Translations under genes and position numbers: made by a program
From: Comamonas testosteroni
GTDB lineage: Bacteria; Pseudomonadota; Gammaproteobacteria; Burkholderiales; Burkholderiaceae_C
Reading direction: 5' to 3'
DNA length: 64,000 bases
Assembly: GCF_014076415.1 (NCBI RefSeq)
Contig: NZ_CP043568.1
Span: forward strand, 3,596,001 to 3,660,000
In this document: piece after piece, positions 42,241-51,425 of the stretch
Numbering within the stretch: the stretch's first letter is position 1
Layout: each line of letters opens with the position of its first letter
Notes under the pieces: generated by a model
The model's input: only the letters and a program-made list of their open reading frames with translations
What the model was told of the DNA's origin: nothing
Databases searched by the model: none

Positions 42241-43587
42241 TCAAAGCAGACGCGGCTGAGTGACCACCACATCCACCGCCCCGTCCGACAACTGAGCCTT
42301 CAGCGCCGCTCCCGGCACGGCCTGCCTGACCTGGGTCACAGCCCTTCCCTGCTCATCCGTCAGCAAGGCATAGCCGCGCTGCAGAACCAGGCGCGGGTCC
42401 AGCAGCTGCAAGCGCAGGTCGATACGATCAAGCGTTTGCTTTTGCTGCTCCAGATTGCGCTGGAAGATATTAGAAAAACTGACCTGTAGCGCTTGCTGGC
42501 TCTGCGCAAGCCGCTGTAGTTTTAATAGCATGGCATGACGCAGACGCTGCACCTGCCGGCTGAGTTGCAGCTGGTTGCGCGCCAGCTGCTCGCTGGGCCG
42601 ACCCAGGCGCTGGGCCGCGATATCCAGGCGTTGGGCCTGGCGATCCAGCGCACGCTGCACGGCATTGTCCAGACGGTCCTGCATCAGACCCAGAGTCCCC
42701 AGCCAGACCTCGCGCGGCTGGGCTACCAGCTCGGCTGCCGCCGTGGGCGTAGGCGCGCGCAGGTCGGCGCAGAAATCGGCAATGGTGAAGTCGGTTTCGT
42801 GACCCACGCCGCTGATTAGCGGCACCGGGCTTTGCACAATGGTGCGCGCCAGTTGCTCGTCGTTGAAGGCCCACAGGTCTTCCAGCGAGCCGCCACCGCG
42901 CACCAGCAAGATGATGTCAATCACCGGCTGCCGCGCGGAATCAACACGCAAGTCGCCGCTGGCCTCTTGCCCCTCTTGCGCCAGGCGATACAGTTTTGAT
43001 AGCGCCTGCACAAGCGACTGCGGTGCCTGGGACCCCTGTACCAGGGCCGGAACAATTACCACCGGAATATGCGGCACGCGGCGGCGCAACGCCGTCACCA
43101 CATCGTGCAAGGCTGCCGCCCCCAGGGAAGTGACTAGGCCAATACCGCGCGGCAAAGGCGGCAGCGGCCTCTTGCGCGCAGGGTCGAACAGTCCTTCGGA
43201 CTCCAACTGGGCCTTGAGGCGCAGAAACTGCTCGAACAAGGCCCCCTGCCCGGCTCGCTGCATGCTCTCCACCACCAGTTGCAGATCGCCACGCTGCTCG
43301 TAGACGCCTAGGCGCCCTCTGACTTCGACCAGCTCGCCATCACGCGGCAAGAAACCTACCTGCTCAGCCGCACGACGAAACATGGCGCAGCGAATCTGCC
43401 CGCTCGCGTCCTTGAGGTTGAAATAGCAATGCCCGCTGGCAGCACGCGAAAAGCCGCTGAGCTCGCCGCGCACCGCCACCGGATTGAAGCGCGCCTGCAA
43501 GGCATCGCCAATGGCGTGGCATAGCGCGCCAACTTCCCACACATGCGGCGTGGCTGCTGGGTTTGGACGTTCAAACAGTGAATTCAT
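42241..43587 (-). CDS. xseA: exodeoxyribonuclease VII large subunit
   Basis: This 448-residue protein has an N-terminal OB fold (VRGELSGFSRAASGHCYFNLKD, about 38-60) and a nuclease domain with GLVTSLGAAALHDVVTAL, VRGGGSLEDLWAFND and PLISGVGHETDFTIADFCADLRAPTPTAAAE-type motifs (given here in parts). A long helical C-terminus follows. It is the catalytic subunit of ExoVII, which degrades single-stranded DNA from both ends. The small subunit gene is not adjacent. Confidence 0.95.
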   Translation of the reverse strand: MNSLFERPNPAATPHVWEVGALCHAIGDALQARFNPVAVRGELSGFSRAASGHCYFNLKDASGQIRCAMFRRAAEQVGFLPRDGELVEVRGRLGVYEQRGDLQLVVESMQRAGQGALFEQFLRLKAQLESEGLFDPARKRPLPPLPRGIGLVTSLGAAALHDVVTALRRRVPHIPVVIVPALVQGSQAPQSLVQALSKLYRLAQEGQEASGDLRVDSARQPVIDIILLVRGGGSLEDLWAFNDEQLARTIVQSPVPLISGVGHETDFTIADFCADLRAPTPTAAAELVAQPREVWLGTLGLMQDRLDNAVQRALDRQAQRLDIAAQRLGRPSEQLARNQLQLSRQVQRLRHAMLLKLQRLAQSQQALQVSFSNIFQRNLEQQKQTLDRIDLRLQLLDPRLVLQRGYALLTDEQGRAVTQVRQAVPGAALKAQLSDGAVDVVVTQPRLL

Positions 43588-44028
43588 GCGGTGTCAGCGA
43601 GGTCTTACGCGGGCCGGATTCTCCACAGATGTCGGCGTCCAGCCCTGTCGGCGACAAAGCCAGAAAAATCCTAAACAGCACATGAAGAACATCACCCATC
43701 TTATTGATTTAAAACAACTTATAAGGCTTCACACAGGTGTCAAACTCGTAACAAGCCTTTAGAGCGAAGCAGATGACTGCCCGGCATAGCAACTAGATCA
43801 CAAAGTTATCCACAGATTTCTGTGCTATACGCGAAAGCATTCGCAAAGAATCGCAAGCTCTTTGTGATTGCTCTGTCGCTCCAAGCTCCGTGCACTTCAA
43901 GCGCTGCCGCACGATCTTGCTGCGCTGACTCAAGTCAGCTGCATGAGGCCTGTAAAAACGGGTCGCAACGGCACGGCAGTGGGTCATAATCGTCGGCTGC
44001 AATTTCTGTACGACGAGGGAGAGCAACG
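43588..44028. other. intergenic region upstream of exbB
   Basis: 440 bp between divergent xseA and exbB. It contains one perfect DnaA box, TTATCCACA (43806-43814), but no cluster. A GAGGGA ribosome site for exbB is at 44015-44020. Confidence 0.5.
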
Positions 44029-44661
44029 TTGCTGTCGATCATACAAGCCGCAGGATGGCCTATCTGGCCTTTGATTGCCTGCTCGATTTTGGCCCTGGCC
44101 CTGATTTTTGAGCGCTTTGCCTCGCTGAAAGCCAGCAAGGTCGCGCCGACCAATCTGCTCAATGAAGCGATTTCGGTCTCCACCAAGCACCTGCCCAGCG
44201 CTGAAACCACCCAGCAACTGGCCCAAAGCTCGGTATTGGGTGAGGTTCTTGCCACTGGTCTGCGTACCCGCCAGGCACATCCCGAAAGCAGCGAGGAAGA
44301 GCTGCGCTCGGCCATGGAAGGCGCGGGCCGCGCCGCCGCCCACAAGCTGGAAAAGTATTTGAGCGCCCTGGCCACCATTGCCTCGGCCGCTCCGTTGCTG
44401 GGCCTGTTGGGCACGGTGATCGGCATGATCGAGATTTTCGGCTCCCAGCCCGGAGCCAGCTCCGGCGCCGGCAACCCCGCCCAGCTCGCCCATGGCATCT
44501 CGATTGCGCTCTACAACACGGCATTCGGCCTGATGGTGGCCATTCCTTCGCTGATCTTCTGGCGCTATTTCCGCGCCCGTGTGGACGGCTATCTGCTGGG
44601 CATGGAACTGGCGTCCGAGCAGTTCGTGCGCCACCTGGGTCGCCTCAAGCCGGCCAAGTAA
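44029..44661 (+). CDS. exbB: ExbB/TolQ-family proton channel subunit
   Basis: The 210-residue protein begins with TTG (LSIIQAAGWPIWPLIACS) after GAGGGA. It has one N-terminal helix and two C-terminal helices (ALATIASAAPLLGLLGTVIGM and FGLMVAIPSLIFWRYF), the standard MotA/TolQ/ExbB layout. It forms the inner-membrane proton channel that energises TonB-dependent transport with ExbD, encoded 19 nt downstream. No tonB gene is adjacent. Confidence 0.9.
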   Translation: MLSIIQAAGWPIWPLIACSILALALIFERFASLKASKVAPTNLLNEAISVSTKHLPSAETTQQLAQSSVLGEVLATGLRTRQAHPESSEEELRSAMEGAGRAAAHKLEKYLSALATIASAAPLLGLLGTVIGMIEIFGSQPGASSGAGNPAQLAHGISIALYNTAFGLMVAIPSLIFWRYFRARVDGYLLGMELASEQFVRHLGRLKPAK

Positions 44662-44680
44662 GAAGCGGAACACATCCACC

Positions 44681-45112
44681 ATGAACTTCCGTCCTCGTCA
44701 CCGCGATGAGCCAGAGATCAATCTGATCGCCTTCATCGATGTGCTGCTGGTGGTGCTGATCTTTTTGATGCTCTCCACCACTTACAGCAAGTTCACCGAA
44801 CTGCAGCTGACCCTGCCCGTGGCCGACACCGAGCAGCAACGCGACCGCCCCAAGGAAATCATCGTCGGCGTCTCCGCTGACGGCCGCTACTCCGTCAACA
44901 AGCAGGGCGTGGATGACCGCAGCGTCTCCTCTGTTGCTGCCGCCCTGTCCGGCGCGGCAACAGCGGGCAGTGACAGCGTGGTCATCATCAGCGCCGATGC
45001 CAACTCCCCGCACCAGTCAGTGGTGACCGTCATGGAAGCGGCCCGCCACGCAGGACTGTCGCAAATCACGTTTGCCACCCAGACCTCGGCCAGCGCAGGC
45101 AAGGCCAACTAG
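44681..45112 (+). CDS. exbD: ExbD/TolR-family protein
   Basis: A 143-residue protein begins MNFRPRHRDEPEINLIAFID. The single membrane helix contains the essential Asp in LIAFIDVLLVVLIFLML. The periplasmic domain with VSADGRYSVNKQGV and VVIISADANSPHQSVVTVMEA follows. It partners ExbB. A bidirectional terminator ends the operon. Confidence 0.92.
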   Translation: MNFRPRHRDEPEINLIAFIDVLLVVLIFLMLSTTYSKFTELQLTLPVADTEQQRDRPKEIIVGVSADGRYSVNKQGVDDRSVSSVAAALSGAATAGSDSVVIISADANSPHQSVVTVMEAARHAGLSQITFATQTSASAGKAN

Positions 45113-45147
45113 GAACTCGCTATCCCTCTTTTGGTGATGACACCACA

Positions 45148-45179
45148 TGAAAAACGGGCCATCTGGCCCGTTTTTCTTT
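45148..45179. terminator. bidirectional terminator between exbD and DyP gene
   Basis: GAAAAACGGGCC-ATCT-GGCCCGTTTTTC lies between converging genes and can serve both. Confidence 0.88.
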
Positions 45180-45183
45180 GTCC

Positions 45184-46104
45184 TCAGGCCTGGAGACCCA
45201 GCACCGTCAGATCCAGCTTGCCGCTGGAAACCGGCGGGCACCAGAAATAGCAGCCCGTCAGCGGCCTGGAAAAGCGGAACAGTCCATCGCTGATGCCGTC
45301 ATCCATGCCCAGCATGCGGCGCATCTGAGCCTCGAAAGCGTCGAAGCTGCAACCAAAGGCGGAGAACATCAAGCCGCTGCGATCACGGCCCTGCGGGCTG
45401 ACGCTCCACCAGGGCATGGAGCGTCGCACCACAAAGGCTTCCGGCTCAAAGCTCTCCTGCGCCGTGCGCTTGACATGGGCCGACTCAGGGGCATCGTCCA
45501 GCTCCTCGTTGTCGCTGCGGCGACGCCCCACGGCATGGTCCTGCTCCGTGGTGCTCATGCTGCCAAAGGCCGAGTAGTCATGCTCCCACTGCTGCAAGGC
45601 CCAGTAACTGCAGCCGTCCAGACCAGCTCCCAGTTCTGCCGCAATGCCGGCAACCACGGCCTCATCGTCCTCGGGGTTCTCGGTGCCGTCTTCATAACCG
45701 GTCAGATCACGGCCATGACCGTTGTCCGAGCGCTGGTGCACAAAGGCATCCACGATGTGATCAAGCTTGAAAACCGGTGCCAGCAAGTTGGTCAGCTTGG
45801 CCGTCAGGGCGATCAGCTCACCACGTTGATCGCCGCGCAGCCACAGGCACAGCGCATAAGGTGTGCTGGGTGCTTCGAACTGCGGTCCCTTTAGGTGCGG
45901 GAACTCGCGCATCAGCGGCAGTTTCTTGTCCAGTTGCTGCAGCACCTGCAGTCCCAGACCCGCCACTACCTGCTGACCGTCAACACTGGTCTGCAATTTC
46001 TTCAGACTGTTCTGCAAATCTGCACCTGCACCGGCCAGGGTGAAAAAAACATAGCGCCCCTGTTCAGGAAGAGACGCCAGAATGCCTGCTTGTGCTTTTG
46101 TCAT
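45184..46104 (-). CDS. DyP-type heme peroxidase (YfeX-like)
   Basis: This 306-residue protein has the defining GxxDG motif in GRDLTGYEDGTENP (about 132-145), a proximal heme His in the C-terminal half, and the distal Arg in the FRFSRPLTGCYFW region or nearby. There is no Tat signal, so it is probably cytoplasmic. DyP peroxidases oxidise dyes, porphyrinogens or other organics with hydrogen peroxide. It stands alone, with terminators on its left. Confidence 0.9.
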   Translation of the reverse strand: MTKAQAGILASLPEQGRYVFFTLAGAGADLQNSLKKLQTSVDGQQVVAGLGLQVLQQLDKKLPLMREFPHLKGPQFEAPSTPYALCLWLRGDQRGELIALTAKLTNLLAPVFKLDHIVDAFVHQRSDNGHGRDLTGYEDGTENPEDDEAVVAGIAAELGAGLDGCSYWALQQWEHDYSAFGSMSTTEQDHAVGRRRSDNEELDDAPESAHVKRTAQESFEPEAFVVRRSMPWWSVSPQGRDRSGLMFSAFGCSFDAFEAQMRRMLGMDDGISDGLFRFSRPLTGCYFWCPPVSSGKLDLTVLGLQA

Positions 46105-46278
46105 GGGGTTGCCGATTCAATTGATGGAAAACACATCAAAGTTTAGTAGCGAATCAGCAGCTCCCAGCCAAGCCTTGACTGGGTTGCAGAATGAGAAAAA
46201 TAGGGCTCGAACGCAAAAAAGTCGCGACTTTGCCCAAACCACCATTTTTCCGCTGCTAGAATTCATCCCATCGACGAC

Positions 46279-46355
46279 AGGCGCGTAGCTCAGCTGGTTA
46301 GAGCACCACCTTGACATGGTGGGGGTCGTTGGTTCGAGTCCAATCGCGCCTACCA
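46279..46355 (+). tRNA. tRNA-Val (anticodon GAC)
   Basis: The 77-nt sequence folds as acceptor AGGCGCG/CGCGCCT, D stem GCTC/GAGC, anticodon stem CCACC/GGTGG with loop TTGACAT (anticodon GAC), and T arm GTTGG/CCAAT with TTCGAGT. CCA is encoded at 46353-46355. A terminator follows at 46391. Confidence 0.97.
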
Positions 46356-46390
46356 AACATCGCAAGCAAAACCAGAGCTTGCAAGCAAGA

Positions 46391-46416
46391 CAGCCCGCTG
46401 CAAAGCGGGCTTTTTT
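46391..46416 (+). terminator. terminator after tRNA-Val
   Basis: CAGCCCGCT-GCAA-AGCGGGCTTTTTTG, about 36 nt beyond the tRNA. Confidence 0.88.
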
Positions 46417-46500
46417 GTTTTGCACCTCTCTTGGATCGCCGACGCATGGATCACGCCATGCATTGACCTCGGGCCGTCAATGTCGCGCTCTGTGCCGTTT

Positions 46501-46950
46501 TCACGCTCCGTCAGGGATGGTCGGCTCCACCAGGAGGGCAAGCAGCTGCAGCGACTCCTGCCAACCCAGATAGCAGGCCTGCTCGGGAATCATGTCGGGA
46601 ACACCCTCCTGCACCACATGCAGCTCGGTGCCACAAAACACGGCTTTCAAGGTCACGGTGGTGATCATTTCACCCGGCAGATTCGGGTCCTCGAAGCGAT
46701 CGGTATGGCGTATGCGCTGGCCCGGCACCAACTCCAGAAACTCGCCGCCAAAGCTGTTTTGACTGTTGGCGGAAAAATTGATGAAGCTCATGCGGTAGCG
46801 GCCGCCCACGCGTGCGTCAAATTCATGCACCTGCGCCGCGAAACCATGAGGCGGCAACCACTTGACCATGGCTTCTGGGGTCGTGAAGGCCCGATAGACG
46901 CGTTCGGGCGGAGCTTTGATCACACGGTGCAGTCGAATGGTCTGTGGCAT
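46501..46950 (-). CDS. SRPBCC/AHSA1-domain protein
   Basis: The 149-residue protein starts MPQTIRLHRVIKAPPERVYR with CAGGAG upstream. The pattern is that of the AHSA1 branch of START-like proteins: an initial strand, APPERVYRAFTTPEAMVKWLPP, then EFDARVGGRYRMSF and a C-terminal helix with GWQESLQLLALLVEP. These bind small hydrophobic ligands or, in some cases, Hsp90-like partners. Substrate unknown. Confidence 0.85.
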   Translation of the reverse strand: MPQTIRLHRVIKAPPERVYRAFTTPEAMVKWLPPHGFAAQVHEFDARVGGRYRMSFINFSANSQNSFGGEFLELVPGQRIRHTDRFEDPNLPGEMITTVTLKAVFCGTELHVVQEGVPDMIPEQACYLGWQESLQLLALLVEPTIPDGA

Positions 46951-47100
46951 GCGAGACTCCTGAGGTAGAGGCCGCAAGCTTAGCCCTCATCACAATGACT
47001 GGCTACCAGCTTCTCGAGGATGCGCACATCAACTGCTGCGTCGAAACAAGCACCACTACAGCAAACTCCATTGACCAGTCCTCGACATTCACAGAACCCG

Positions 47101-47553
47101 ATGAAGGATTCGCCGACTTTAGGCAGATGGCTGTCCATGGCGCGCGATGACGAGATCGTCATCGACGCCGCCGACATCAACCACGAGGCATCGTCCAATC
47201 TGTGGTGCTTTTCTCCGTGCGATGACGAGTCCCAGGGGCTCAGTGCTGCAGCTCTTGTCGATTTCATCAACCAGGTCATGACAGCCAGGCGAGAGAAGTT
47301 GAGCGGAAATTCATCCATGCTTTTCTATTGCTGGCATGACGCACAGACGAGGCAGCTACGCTTCAGTCTTGTCTCCAGCACACATGGCCGGCTACCTTTC
47401 GGCTGTGCCATAGACCCCTCTTCAGAGCTCGCCGTCGTCGCAGGACATATCGTCAGGAAGGACTGGCTCAATGCCGACTGGGGCAAGACTGGGCCGAACG
47501 GCCCTGGTGCAGAAGCAGCCTTGAGCCTGCCCGTGTTCGTTGCCAATCTGTAG
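47101..47553 (+). CDS. hypothetical protein
   Basis: A 150-residue protein with Met at 47101 (MKDSPTLGRWLSMARDDEIV). Segments such as LSAAALVDFINQVMTARREKL and LFYCWHDAQTRQLRFSLVS suggest a compact alpha-beta fold. No family is recognised. The start could be upstream at 47020. Confidence 0.6.
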   Translation: MKDSPTLGRWLSMARDDEIVIDAADINHEASSNLWCFSPCDDESQGLSAAALVDFINQVMTARREKLSGNSSMLFYCWHDAQTRQLRFSLVSSTHGRLPFGCAIDPSSELAVVAGHIVRKDWLNADWGKTGPNGPGAEAALSLPVFVANL

Positions 47554-47759
47554 CAGCCAAGCCCGGCCTTCAGACTCATCACAGCCCAAGCCAGTCACCC
47601 ACCTGAACGCTCCCGCCGCAATTCAGAAGCTGCCCACGGACATAGGGCAGGGAACATGGCACACTGTGACAAACAGCAGCGAGAGCAATGCGGACTGGAG
47701 CATCGCGTTGCCAGTCGCAAGCTTGTCTCAGCCTCATGAAAACCGCCCCGGGAGTTCGT

Positions 47760-48602
47760 ATGGGCAAAGGCAAACCAGACGCCTCAGTGGCGTTTTCAGC
47801 TATCGCATCCCCGCTTGTCGACTCGGCAGTCGAACAGGCCCGGCGCATAGCCCGAGAGCCCGCTGCCGAGGGGATTCATCAATTGCGCGTTGCGCTGCGC
47901 AACCTGCTGACGCTATGGTGGCTCTACCGACCCCTGATGGGCGCCGAGGAGTATGCACGGCAGCGCGGCTGCCTGAAATCGATTGCCGGCGCAGCAGGCA
48001 AGGCCCGCGATTACGACATTCTGATCGAGCTGCTGGGCCGTCATGACAAATGCAGTGCAGCCGACATTGCCGCAATATACGTCGCTCGCGAGGCAGCCTT
48101 GCAGGCTGGCAGAGAAATCCTGTCACCTCCGCATATACAGACATGCCTGCTGAAAACTCTGACACAAACCGAGGCAAGCTTGCGCGCCAAGCCTCGCCAG
48201 CTGCGCTTGGGAGCAATTGCCGAGGCACGGATCGCAAAGTCCAGGCGGCAGTTGCACCAACGCATCAAGCGGGCGATAACAGCGAACAAGCCAGATATCG
48301 AAGCATTTCACGATGTCAGAAAAGCTGGCAAGAAGACTCGTTATCTTCTTGAGCTGTTCGGACCTCTGCTGCCCAAAGATCACCACCGTCTGCTCAAACG
48401 CCTCAAGAAAATCCAGCAACCTCTCGGAGAGCTGAATGATCTTGCCGCCAGCGAGAGCCTGCTACGCCAGAACCTGCGCCTGATCTCCACACCGGATCAA
48501 GCGAAAAAGCTAGAACGCTGGCTCAAGAGAAAACGCAAACGTCGCCAGAGTACTCTGGCCTGCTCGCTGCGGCAGGATTGGCAGCCCAAGCGGCCTGGCT
48601 AA
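47760..48602 (+). CDS. CHAD-domain protein
   Basis: This 280-residue protein is almost fully helical with conserved basic and His positions: AAEGIHQLRVALRNLLTLWW near residue 35, KARDYDILIELLG near 85, FHDVRKAGKKTRYLLELFG near 185 and LGELNDLAAS near 225. CHAD domains bind polyphosphate and often accompany CYTH or polyphosphate enzymes; none is adjacent here. The start at 47760 has GGAG 5 nt upstream; ATG 47736 is an alternative. Confidence 0.85.
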   Translation: MGKGKPDASVAFSAIASPLVDSAVEQARRIAREPAAEGIHQLRVALRNLLTLWWLYRPLMGAEEYARQRGCLKSIAGAAGKARDYDILIELLGRHDKCSAADIAAIYVAREAALQAGREILSPPHIQTCLLKTLTQTEASLRAKPRQLRLGAIAEARIAKSRRQLHQRIKRAITANKPDIEAFHDVRKAGKKTRYLLELFGPLLPKDHHRLLKRLKKIQQPLGELNDLAASESLLRQNLRLISTPDQAKKLERWLKRKRKRRQSTLACSLRQDWQPKRPG

Positions 48603-48623
48603 GGGCCTGATACGGCACCACTA

Positions 48624-49430
48624 TCAGTCCCACACAGGAGCCAGGCCATCGGGGCTGACTTCTCGTCCGTTGCGCTCCAGCGCGGCGATCAGCGCCATGT
48701 CTTCGGCATCCAGCCTGAGGTCGCGCGCCAGAAGGTTGCTGGTCAGGTTCTCGCGCTTGGTGGACGACGGAATCACCGCATAGCCTAGCTGCAGCGCCCA
48801 GGCCAGGGCTACCTGCGCCACCGTGGCGTTGTGCCTGGCCGCGATCTGCGCCAGCACCGGGTCATTGAGCACCTTGCCATAGGCCAGGGTCATGTACGAA
48901 GTGACCTGAATGCCCTGCTCCTTGAGGAAGGCCGTCAGCTTGCCGCCTTGCAGATAGGGGCTCAGCTCGATCTGGTTGGTGGCAATCTCGCCCCGGCCTA
49001 CGGCCGCGATGGCCTGGCGTGTCAGCTCGATATTGAAGTTGGAAATGCCGATCTGGCGAGTCAAGCCCCGGGCCTTGGCCTCGGCCAGCGCTTCCATGTA
49101 TTCGGACAGCTCCACGCCGTTGCCGGGTGCGGGCCAGTGGATCAGGGTCAGATCCACATAGTCGGTGCGCAGCCTCTTGAGGCTGTCCTGCAGGCTGGGG
49201 ATCAGCCTGGCACGGCTGTAGTTGTCGGTCCAGATCTTGGTGGTCACAAACAGATCGCTGCGCGCCACACCGCTGTCGGCGATGGCCTGGCCGACTTCGG
49301 CTTCGTTACCGTAGATCTGGGCCGTATCGACAGCGCGGTAACCCACATCGAGTGCGTTGCGCACGGAATCGATTACGACCTGGCCGTTGAGGCGGAAAGT
49401 GCCGACGCCGAAGGAAGGAATATGGCTCAT
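48624..49430 (-). CDS. dkgB: aldo/keto reductase, DkgB-like
   Basis: The 268-residue protein starts [20 protein letters not shown]. The tetrad is visible: Asp and Tyr in [10 protein letters not shown], Lys in VTTKIW and His in TLIHWP. NADPH-binding [14 protein letters not shown] is near the C-terminus. It is close to E. coli 2,5-diketo-D-gluconate reductase B along its whole length and reduces 2,5-diketogluconate or small aldehydes. A divergent LysR-type gene next to it mirrors the E. coli dkgB-yafC neighbourhood. Confidence 0.88.
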   Translation of the reverse strand: MSHIPSFGVGTFRLNGQVVIDSVRNALDVGYRAVDTAQIYGNEAEVGQAIADSGVARSDLFVTTKIWTDNYSRARLIPSLQDSLKRLRTDYVDLTLIHWPAPGNGVELSEYMEALAEAKARGLTRQIGISNFNIELTRQAIAAVGRGEIATNQIELSPYLQGGKLTAFLKEQGIQVTSYMTLAYGKVLNDPVLAQIAARHNATVAQVALAWALQLGYAVIPSSTKRENLTSNLLARDLRLDAEDMALIAALERNGREVSPDGLAPVWD

Positions 49431-49837
49431 GAAATCACTCCTGGATGAGATTGAGGACTGCAGCCCGTCCGGAGCTTGCATGTCTGCTGTCCGCACCGAC
49501 TTTCCCGATGCCTGAAGTTTGCCGCGTTCATATTCGCGGATTAAGCCTTGTATTTCACAAATACTCTTGAAACCAAATCAAATATAAAACCAGAATCTTG
49601 CACCGGCAGCCGCCAATTTTCCTGATCTGCGACCACCGCACACGCCATGCCCCCCTGCAGAACGCTGATCTGCGCGCCACCGGCAATCACTGGCATTAGC
49701 TCCACAGGGATGCATCCGGCAATACGCCGGTGACCAGGGCGGACCTCGCCACCGACGAGCTCCCAGGGCAGTGCACTCGGGTAATATTTGCAGATAAAGC
49801 TTGGTATTCCCTCAATTTTCTTGATCTACATTCAACA
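49431..49837. promoter_or_regulatory. divergent promoter region of dkgB and LysR gene
   Basis: 407 bp between divergent genes, AT-rich near 49,540-49,600. LysR-type T-N11-A sites are expected here, but none was assigned with confidence. No gene is seen. Confidence 0.5.
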
Positions 49838-50740
49838 ATGAAGACCACGCTCGACGAATTGCAGGCCTTTGTGGCCGTCGTGGACACAGGGTCCATCACG
49901 GCCGCTTCGGAGCTGCTGGGCCTGACGATTTCCGCCACCAGCCGTACCCTGGGGCGTCTGGAAGAAAAGCTGCAGACCACGCTGCTGCGCCGCACCACCA
50001 GACGCCTGGAGCTGACCGAGGAAGGCGCCACCTTCTTGCAGCACGCCCGCTCCATTCTTGCATCGGTCGACGAAGCGGAGGAGATGATGGCGGCGCGGCG
50101 CATGCGGCCGGCGGGAAGATTGCGTGTCGATGCTGCCACCCCCTTCATGCTGCATGTGCTGGTGCCGCTGATTGCAGGATTTCGTACGCGCTACCCCGAG
50201 GTGGAGCTGGAGCTGAATTCCAACGAAGGCATCATCGACCTGCTCGAAAGACGCACCGACGTGGCATTTCGCATCGGCGTGCTCAAGGACTCCACACTGC
50301 ACGCCCGCCCAGTGGGCATCAGCCGCATACGCGTGCTGGCCAGCCCGGCCTATCTCAGGCGCCACGGCATGCCTGCCAGTCCGGCACAGCTCAGCCAACA
50401 CAGCCTGCTGGGCTTTACCCAGCCCGAATCGCTCAACGACTGGCCGCTGCGCGACGCCGACGGCAACGCCGTGCATATCCGCCCGGACATTGCCTCCTCC
50501 AGCGGCGAGACACTGCGGCAAATGGCGCTGGCCGGCCTGGGCATAGCCTGTCTGTCGGACTTCATGACCCGAGCAGACCGCGAGCAAGGAAATCTGGTGC
50601 AACTGTTTGGCAAGCAGACACTGGACATCTGCCAGCCCATCAATGCGGTCTACTATCGAAACACCGCATTGGCGGCGCGCATCACCTGCTTTGTGGACCA
50701 TGTGGTGGAAACGCTGGGCAGCCGCCCCTTCGGGACCTGA
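49838..50740 (+). CDS. LysR-family regulator (YafC-like)
   Basis: This 300-residue protein begins MKTTLDELQAFVAVVDTGSI. The winged HTH spans residues 1-62 (ITAASELLGLTISATSRTLG), and a substrate-binding-like effector domain follows (RLRVDAATPFMLHVLVPLIAGF, GIGVL-type loops, GLGIACLSDFMT). It probably controls the divergent aldo/keto reductase gene. The E. coli counterpart yafC is likewise next to dkgB. Confidence 0.88.
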   Translation: MKTTLDELQAFVAVVDTGSITAASELLGLTISATSRTLGRLEEKLQTTLLRRTTRRLELTEEGATFLQHARSILASVDEAEEMMAARRMRPAGRLRVDAATPFMLHVLVPLIAGFRTRYPEVELELNSNEGIIDLLERRTDVAFRIGVLKDSTLHARPVGISRIRVLASPAYLRRHGMPASPAQLSQHSLLGFTQPESLNDWPLRDADGNAVHIRPDIASSSGETLRQMALAGLGIACLSDFMTRADREQGNLVQLFGKQTLDICQPINAVYYRNTALAARITCFVDHVVETLGSRPFGT

Positions 50741-50744
50741 GCGG

Positions 50745-51425
50745 CGCAAGCCGGCGAATCAGGTCAGCCTGGGCGGCTTTGTCATCGCCTACTTTCCGCT
50801 GTTCTTGCTGGGCGCGGTCTTCGGCAAGCTGACGGAGGCGTCGGGGGCAGCTCACATCATTGCCCAGGGCATTGCGGCAGCACTGGGCGAGCAGCGCGCC
50901 ATACTCGCCGTGGTGCTGGCCCGCGCCGTTCTCACCTATGGTGGCGTTTCCTTGTCTGTCGTGGCCTTTGCAGTGTATCCCATCGCCCAGGCGCTTTTTA
51001 GGCGTGCCGACATCCCGCGCCGTCTCATGCCGGCCACGATTGCGCTGGGAGACTTTACCTTCACCATGACGGCGCTGCCCGGCACGCCGGCCATCCAGAA
51101 CGCGCTTCCCATGCCCTATTTCGGCACCACGCCGTTTGCCGCACCGGGACTGTGCCTGATCGCCACAGCCGTGATGCTGATGCCCGGCCTGTGTTGGTTG
51201 CACTGGCGCAGCGCGCAGGCGCGCTCCAGAGGCGAAGGCTTTACCGCCGAGGATGAAGCACAGCAGCTGGCAGACGAACTTGCTCCCGCGGCAGAGGCCC
51301 CCAGCCATCTGGAGCTGGGCAGCCTGCTTGGCAGCTTCTGGCCTCAGGCTCCCGGGATCAGGACCCAGGTATTTGCGCATCACGCAGGCCCGTTGGCTGC
51401 GGGAACTCCGGCCGCACCCGTATGA
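50745..51425 (+). pseudogene. GntP-family permease fragment
   Basis: The frame has no start and begins inside the homology: YFPLFLLGAVFGKLTEASGA, LAVVLARAVLTYGGVSLSVV, IPRRLMPATIALGDFTFTMT and ALPGTPAIQNALPMPYFGTT match the middle of GntP-type gluconate/H+ symporters. Both the N-terminal and C-terminal helices are missing. It abuts the LysR gene stop on one side and the lpxK start on the other. Confidence 0.8.

Noticed and set aside
43806..43814. Perfect DnaA box TTATCCACA
   Set aside because: Single copy with no cluster, no AT-rich unwinding region and no dnaA or gidA neighbours, so not an origin.
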